A stretch of 9,982 nt of DNA from Bacteroidales bacterium. GTDB taxonomy: Bacteria > Bacteroidota > Bacteroidia > Bacteroidales > B18-G4. This document shows positions 6,130 to 9,982 of the stretch, one piece after another (within the stretch, counting starts at the first letter, position 1; every line of letters starts with the position of its first letter). The position numbers were made by a program, and so were the translations under genes. Under the pieces are notes generated by a model. It was given only the letters and a program-made list of their open reading frames with translations. It did not search any database and was not told the DNA's origin. The DNA lies in NCBI GenBank assembly GCA_023132505.1, contig JAGLYE010000040.1, positions 1-9,982 of the forward strand, written 5' to 3'.

Positions 6130-8064
6130 ATGAAAGTATTACCCATGAGAAAGCTTGTATTCTTATTCTCCTTTCTCGCCTTATTCGGTTGTGGGAAAAG
6201 ATCAGCCGAACTCCCTAACATCATTATCATTTTCACCGATGACCAGGGCTATGCTGATCTGGGTTGTTATGGAGCAAAAGATTTTGAAACGCCTAATATT
6301 GACCGACTGGCGGATGAAGGGATGCGTTTCACCAGCTTTTATGTTTCGGAAGCAGTATGCAGTGCATCAAGATCCTCACTTTTAACCGGATGTTATGCAC
6401 AACGTATTGGCATACGCGGAGCATTATCTCCTTTTGCCATGACCGGCCTGAACAGGGATGAGGAGACCATTGCTTCCATGCTTAAAAAACAAGGTTACAG
6501 CACTTGTATGGTTGGAAAATGGCATCTCGGCAACCATCCTGAATTTAATCCAATGAATTACGGCTTTGATGAATACCTCGGCCTACCCTATTCTAACGAT
6601 ATGTGGCCGGTAGGATATGATGGAAAAACTATTGAAAATAGTCATAAAAGTATATATCCCCAGCTTCCGCTAATTGAGGGAGACTCGGTTATTGAGATCT
6701 TCCGGAACCTAAAAGATCAGGAGAAGATCACTACCATCTACACTGAGCGTGCTGTTAATTTTATTAAGAAAAATGCTGAACACCCCTTTTTCCTTTACCT
6801 CGCCCACAGCATGGTGCATGTTCCCCTCGCTGTTTCAGATAAATTCAAGGGCTTTAGTGAGCAGGGTTTATATGGAGACGTGATGAGCGAGATCGACTGG
6901 TCAGTAGGTGAGATCCTAAAAACTTTGGAAGACAATGGACTAAAAGACAATACCCTGATCATATACACCAGTGACAATGGCCCCTGGCTGAATTTCGGGA
7001 ACCATGGCGGCTCGGCCTTTCCCCTTCGGGAAGGTAAGGGTAATTCATGGGAAGGTGGTGTAAGAGTACCCTGTGTCATGTATTTTCCTGAATTAATTAC
7101 TGCCGGAACGCAAAGTGATCACATGGCCTCTACGATTGATATATTACCTACTATTGCCAGCTTAACCGGAGCCCCCCTGCCGGAAAAAGAAATTGATGGG
7201 GTAAATATATTATCCCTTCTAAAGGGAGATCGGATTGCCAATCCAAGGAATGAATTCATATATTATTACGTAGGGGGGTTGAATGCAGTCAGAAGAGGTG
7301 ACTGGAAATTGGTGGTCCCACACAATTATCGTTCATACGCCGGTGTTGAACCAGGCAGAGATGGTTTCCCCGGCCCCTATAGCCGGGGCGAGGCAGGGCT
7401 TGAATTGTACAATCTGAAAGAGGATATCAGGGAAAGCAATGATGTTGCGGCAGATTTTCCTGAAAAAGTAAAAGAATTACTTGCCCTTGCCGACAGCACA
7501 AGAATTGCCTTAGGCGACCTGATCACAGGTGTACGGGGAAACACCAACCGTTCACCCGGGCGAATCAGGATGAACGACAGGATCACTGATCATAAAGCAA
7601 AAGGGCTGAAATACAAATTAAGGTATAAACCCCGCCGCAGGTATTCTGGTGGAGGTGAATATGCCCTTACTGATGGTTATCTTGCATCGCTGGAATTCAC
7701 TGACGAAAGCTGGCTTGGATTTCATGGTGATAACCTGGAGATCGTTATTGATATGGGGAAAATTGAAGTAATTGACACGATTGAGATAGGTTTCCTTGAG
7801 AACCAGGCTTCATGGATATTCTTACCAACAATGATAGAAATATATGGAGCAAATGATCCTGTGAGCTTTACGCTTATTGACCGGAAAAACTTTGGCAAAA
7901 TATCTAAAGATCTAAAGATTGCAATAGAATCTTATCAATTTCATGGATCGATCACCACACAATACATTAAGGTGATAGCAAGCAATGTGAGGACTTGTCC
8001 CGACTGGCATCCGGGCATAGGAGAAAATGCCTGGCTGTTTGTTGATGAGGTTATCGTGAAATAA
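6130..8064 (+). CDS. Lipoprotein sulfatase (S1 family) with C-terminal discoidin-like domain
   Basis: A 644-residue hydrolase that removes sulfate esters. The N-terminus has a lipoprotein signal ending LFGC, with the lipid-bearing Cys at 21; a second possible start, Met6 (6145), gives the more usual signal (MRKLVFLFS). The sulfatase core runs from about 28 to 470. It shows the metal-binding D37-D38 (FTDDQGYADLG), the formylglycine motif C77-S-A-S-R81 followed by SSLLTG, GKWHLG at 129-134, AHSMVHVPL, the metal-binding D282-N283 in YTSDNG, and GKGNSWEGGVRVP at 302-314. Because the motif has Cys, a formylglycine-generating enzyme such as anSME must be encoded elsewhere. Residues 505-644 form an added beta-sandwich (YSGGGEYALTDG, then CPDWHPG at 623-629 and LFVDEVIVK at the end). 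It resembles the F5/8C-like C-terminal domain I know from Bacteroidetes GH20 hexosaminidases. It lies 145 bases after the peptidase stop with no terminator seen between, so it may be cotranscribed. The substrate cannot be read from sequence; sulfated N-acetylhexosamine glycans are a plausible guess. Confidence 0.92.
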   Translation: MKVLPMRKLVFLFSFLALFGCGKRSAELPNIIIIFTDDQGYADLGCYGAKDFETPNIDRLADEGMRFTSFYVSEAVCSASRSSLLTGCYAQRIGIRGALSPFAMTGLNRDEETIASMLKKQGYSTCMVGKWHLGNHPEFNPMNYGFDEYLGLPYSNDMWPVGYDGKTIENSHKSIYPQLPLIEGDSVIEIFRNLKDQEKITTIYTERAVNFIKKNAEHPFFLYLAHSMVHVPLAVSDKFKGFSEQGLYGDVMSEIDWSVGEILKTLEDNGLKDNTLIIYTSDNGPWLNFGNHGGSAFPLREGKGNSWEGGVRVPCVMYFPELITAGTQSDHMASTIDILPTIASLTGAPLPEKEIDGVNILSLLKGDRIANPRNEFIYYYVGGLNAVRRGDWKLVVPHNYRSYAGVEPGRDGFPGPYSRGEAGLELYNLKEDIRESNDVAADFPEKVKELLALADSTRIALGDLITGVRGNTNRSPGRIRMNDRITDHKAKGLKYKLRYKPRRRYSGGGEYALTDGYLASLEFTDESWLGFHGDNLEIVIDMGKIEVIDTIEIGFLENQASWIFLPTMIEIYGANDPVSFTLIDRKNFGKISKDLKIAIESYQFHGSITTQYIKVIASNVRTCPDWHPGIGENAWLFVDEVIVK

Positions 8065-8081
8065 AATACTCAACTCATATA

Positions 8082-8112
8082 CTTGTTTTTAGCATATCTT
8101 TTTTTATCTTTG
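8082..8112 (+). promoter_or_regulatory. Bacteroidetes-type promoter for the laminin-B-like gene
   Basis: CTTG at 8082-8085 (three of four to the -33 TTTG), 19 bases, then TATCTTTG at 8105-8112, an exact match to the -7 TAnnTTTG. The transcript would start near 8119 with a leader of about 65 bases before the ATG at 8185. The gene can therefore be expressed independently of the sulfatase. Confidence 0.6.
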
Positions 8113-8184
8113 AGAAAGTCACAAAGTATCATATTGCCTGATGCAATGTACTGTCATTAAATATTAATCTAAAACCAATAACAT

Positions 8185-9276
8185 ATGAAAACAAAATCTA
8201 CTTTTTTATTGATTGTCTTTCTTTCATTCTGCATTTTGGCAGGAGCACAATCGACACCCACAGAGATCACGGCTGAATACGGCCCGCCTGCTGAAGCAAA
8301 TGTATGGGAACACTTCACCATCCCGCTAACTGCGGAAACTTTCAACGTAGACGAAATAACCTTTGATGCTGTACTGGCAGGTGTTACTTCTTTCTGGATT
8401 CGGACTGAAATGCATACCGGTTATGACATAGGGGGTATTGATGACGTTTTTATTGGTACAACATACTGGAGCTATTTCGAAGGTTCTGCTGATGGATGGA
8501 GTTCCGGCGGAGATGGCACAATGGAATGGATGCCAACAGGTGGTGTTGATGGTGGATATCTTCAGATCAGTGATTGGGCTACCGGTGACTGGCACTGGTT
8601 GATCGCTCCATCGACATGGGCTGGCGACTGGACTTCACTGAAAGGCCAGAATATCCAGTTCTGGTACAAGACCGATCAACCCAGTTATGCTGCCATTGTA
8701 AAGATCACCACCGGAGTGATCGACAGGCTTGTGATCAATACGCCTGTAATTAGTACTATCCTTCCGAATGATTCAGTATTAATAGAGTTGGAAGTATTGC
8801 CTGCACCGACAGCAGACATCACGGTTTCTTTTTCCACATCAGACCCAACTTGCATAAAGGTACCCCCTTCCATTACAGTATTGGCAGGTTATTCAACAGC
8901 TTATGTATACTTCGTTGCTGTAGAGGGTGCTGCGGTTGGCTGCGAATCAGTAATTGAAGCTACCTCTCCTGGATACCTGACCTCCCGTATCACTATGCTT
9001 GTACTTGACAATTACGGTATTGAAGAAAGCGATCTTTCTAAGGAAATCTCCATCTTCCCAAACCCATGTAACGGAAAATTCATCCTCTCCAATACCTCGG
9101 GTAAACGTGTTCATCAGGTGATGATGTATGACCTTTCAGGTAATGCTATACTGGATCTTCAAGAAGGGGATCTCAGCAATACCGAAATCGATGTTACGAA
9201 CCAACCGGCAGGAATTTATTTCCTGAGGATCTTTGTGGATGGGAAGGTGATTACTTCGAAAATTATTATTAAATAA
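8185..9276 (+). CDS. Secreted laminin-B-domain-like protein with type IX secretion tail
   Basis: A 363-residue protein with a signal peptide (about residues 1-21, ILAGAQ at its end). The segment from Y94 to about 170 (YFEGSADGWSSGGDG, GYLQISDWATGDWHW, FWYKTD) matches the laminin B (domain IV) pattern: a beta-sandwich often found in secreted bacterial and animal matrix proteins, with no enzymatic activity of its own. Residues about 188-275 look like a second beta-sandwich of Calx-beta or Ig type (VLIELEVLPAPTADITVSFS). The C-terminus from about 288 (ISIFPNPCNGKF) is a type IX sorting tail. There are no catalytic motifs, so a binding or structural role on the cell surface is likely. It follows the sulfatase by 120 bases but has its own promoter, and a strong terminator follows five bases past its stop. 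The binding partner is unknown. Confidence 0.8.
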   Translation: MKTKSTFLLIVFLSFCILAGAQSTPTEITAEYGPPAEANVWEHFTIPLTAETFNVDEITFDAVLAGVTSFWIRTEMHTGYDIGGIDDVFIGTTYWSYFEGSADGWSSGGDGTMEWMPTGGVDGGYLQISDWATGDWHWLIAPSTWAGDWTSLKGQNIQFWYKTDQPSYAAIVKITTGVIDRLVINTPVISTILPNDSVLIELEVLPAPTADITVSFSTSDPTCIKVPPSITVLAGYSTAYVYFVAVEGAAVGCESVIEATSPGYLTSRITMLVLDNYGIEESDLSKEISIFPNPCNGKFILSNTSGKRVHQVMMYDLSGNAILDLQEGDLSNTEIDVTNQPAGIYFLRIFVDGKVITSKIIIK

Positions 9277-9280
9277 TGAC

Positions 9281-9328
9281 AGTAAGACCTCACAGGTCAC
9301 AGACTCTGTGAGGTCTTACTTTTATTTT
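9281..9328. terminator. Strong intrinsic terminator, probably serving convergent genes
   Basis: A perfect 15-base-pair stem (AGTAAGACCTCACAG at 9281-9295, CTGTGAGGTCTTACT at 9306-9320) with a ten-base loop, followed by TTTATTTT at 9321-9328. It begins five bases after the laminin-B-like stop. The minus strand is A/T-rich on the other side, so it could also stop transcription from the convergent ProX gene. Similar stems containing ACCTCACAG...CTGTGAGGT are, from memory, frequent in Bacteroidetes; I cannot check copy number here. Confidence 0.85.
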
Positions 9329-9339
9329 AAGTCCAACCC

Positions 9340-9385
9340 AACACCCACCGCGTCCGCCGTAGCTTTAGCGTAGGCAGAACACCCA
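9340..9385. repeat. Small repeat-like element flanked by 8-base direct repeats
   Basis: The identical octamer AACACCCA occurs at 9340-9347 and 9378-9385. Between them, 9353-9378 forms an imperfect dyad (TCCGCCGTAGC, TTTA, GCGTAGGCAGA), pairing at seven of eleven positions. It lies between the terminator and the ProX stop, in non-coding DNA that is more G/C-rich than its surroundings. It looks like a short dispersed repeat or a miniature insertion, but no second copy is in the window, so the claim rests on form only. Confidence 0.35.
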
Positions 9386-9392
9386 ACACCTA

Positions 9393-9887
9393 TCAGTCGT
9401 AAAGACTGATGAATTCATACCCATTCCCCGACCACTCAAGAAATCTTTTCATATCATTAATGCTGATGACCAAACTGGCAGTATTCAGGTTTGGATGAAA
9501 GCTAACTTTTTCCGCTTTCAATAAATTCTCATCAATGAACAGGTATACATGATCATCATCATCATTGATAAGGCCAAACAGTGAAACCGACCCCCCTTCC
9601 AGGCCCAGATATTTCTTCAGCCTCTTTGGGGAAGCAAATGTCAACTTGCCCTGTTTGAGCCTTTGCTCAAGATCCCGTATGTCGAGTTTGTAACGATGGT
9701 CGCTGATCACCAGGTAGTGCTTATTGCCTTTATGGTTGCGAAAGAAGATATTTTTGCAATGAGCCGAGTCAATATCTTTCCAGTATTTTAATGCCTCCTC
9801 AATCGTTGGGCCGGGAGGGTGTTCGTAGTATTCATAGCTGATTTGCAGTTCGTCGAGGATCTTGTACAACCCGGGGTCTCCGTTCAT
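9393..9887 (-). CDS. proX: Prolyl-tRNA editing protein of the YbaK/ProX (ProXp-ala, PrdX) family
   Basis: A 164-residue cytoplasmic trans-editing deacylase. Family members hydrolyse mischarged Ala- or Cys-tRNA(Pro), correcting errors of prolyl-tRNA synthetase. The visible family pattern is YYEHPPGPTIEEALKYW (20-36), then HCKNIFFRNHKGNKHYLVIS (43-62) with the likely catalytic Lys45, then LEGGSVSLFGLINDDDDHVYLFID (about 96-119), and a C-terminal HPNLNTASLVISINDMKRFLEW. In the GSVSLFGL segment Leu stands where many relatives have Pro, which is a mild deviation. The length is normal for a stand-alone ProXp-ala. It is transcribed toward the shared terminator, and a TTTG/TATATTTG promoter lies 16 bases before its ATG. 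It is unrelated in function to the secreted enzymes next to it. YbaK (Cys-specific) versus ProXp-ala (Ala-specific) cannot be settled with certainty here, but the sequence is closer to PrdX-type proteins. Confidence 0.9.
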   Translation of the reverse strand: MNGDPGLYKILDELQISYEYYEHPPGPTIEEALKYWKDIDSAHCKNIFFRNHKGNKHYLVISDHRYKLDIRDLEQRLKQGKLTFASPKRLKKYLGLEGGSVSLFGLINDDDDHVYLFIDENLLKAEKVSFHPNLNTASLVISINDMKRFLEWSGNGYEFISLYD

Positions 9888-9903
9888 CTTAATGAGCTTT
9901 AAG

Positions 9904-9933
9904 CAAATATATGAATTCCACTAACTTTTCAAA
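9904..9933 (-). promoter_or_regulatory. Near-ideal Bacteroidetes promoter for the ProX gene
   Basis: On the minus strand TTTG (9933-9930), 18 bases, then TATATTTG (9911-9904): exact matches to the -33 TTTG and -7 TAnnTTTG elements. The predicted start of the transcript is about ten bases before the ATG at 9887, so the leader is very short. The -33 box lies inside the last codons of the upstream minus-strand frame. Confidence 0.6.
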
Positions 9934-9982
9934 AGCAATTCCTGCAGGTTCTTTTCAAAAGACGTCTGTGAATTCTTGAATT
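9921..9982 (-). CDS. Probable C-terminal end of an unidentified gene (cut by window edge)
   Basis: From the right edge a minus-strand frame reads FKNSQTSFEKNLQELLLKS and stops at TAG (9923-9921), 33 bases before the ProX start. Its amphipathic helical character (FEKNLQELLLK) and natural position upstream of ProX make it plausible as the end of a real gene. Nineteen codons are too few to name a family, and it could be chance. Confidence 0.35.
   Translation of the reverse strand, partial: FKNSQTSFEKNLQELLLKS

Noticed and set aside
6795..7079. A 94-codon minus-strand frame inside the sulfatase gene
   Set aside because: It is the complement of conserved sulfatase motifs (DNG and EGGVRVP region), so it is a shadow of the real gene.
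9392..9410. Hairpin ATCAGTC-GTAAA-GACTGAT at the end of the ProX gene
   Set aside because: Seven base pairs overlapping the stop codon with no T run in the direction of transcription; the stronger stem at 9281-9320 is the better terminator.
9925..9961. Two copies of CTTTTCAAAAG, 26 bases apart
   Set aside because: Short A/T-rich self-complementary units inside the probable end of a coding frame; the period is not a multiple of three, and the first copy contains the ProX -33 box, so no separate function is needed.

Overview
The window looks like chromosomal DNA of an anaerobic or facultative Bacteroidetes (Bacteroidota) bacterium. The evidence is two proteins with signal peptides and type IX secretion (Por) C-terminal tails, a gingipain-type C25 peptidase, PKD and GEVED surface modules, a lipoprotein sulfatase, promoters with the Bacteroidetes TTTG / TAnnTTTG pattern, and A/T-rich start regions without Shine-Dalgarno sequences. 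No rRNA, tRNA, CRISPR array or intact mobile element was found.

Left part (1-1372, minus strand): a probable operon of a TusA-like sulfur carrier, a small MvhD-type iron-sulfur subunit and the first 200 residues of an HdrA-like flavin/iron-sulfur subunit. It continues past the left edge. It is probably a soluble electron-transfer or flavin-based bifurcation module tied to sulfur chemistry. A perfect Rex-type operator (TTGTTAA-N4-TTAACAA) lies over the candidate promoter, so control by NADH/NAD+ is a testable idea.

Intergenic region (1373-1931): 559 bases between divergent genes. It holds the Rex-like site, a CRP-like palindrome, further dyads, and a short reading frame broken by one in-frame TGA.

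Centre and right (1932-9276, plus strand): a 1350-residue secreted C25 cysteine peptidase with PKD-PKD-GEVED-PKD-GEVED-tail architecture, a sulfatase lipoprotein with an added discoidin-like C-terminal domain, and a 363-residue laminin-B-like secreted protein with a type IX tail. The third gene has its own promoter. A strong hairpin terminator ends this group. Together they suggest a surface system for breaking down sulfated glycoprotein or extracellular-matrix-like material; this is inference.

Right end (9277-9982): a short repeat-like element, then a minus-strand prolyl-tRNA editing protein (YbaK/ProX family) with a near-ideal promoter, and the last 19 codons of an unidentified minus-strand gene.

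Nothing here is clearly a wholly new system. The most noteworthy points are the redox/sulfur operon with a Rex-like operator, its MvhD protein with rearranged cysteines, and the sulfatase fused to a domain usually seen on hexosaminidases.
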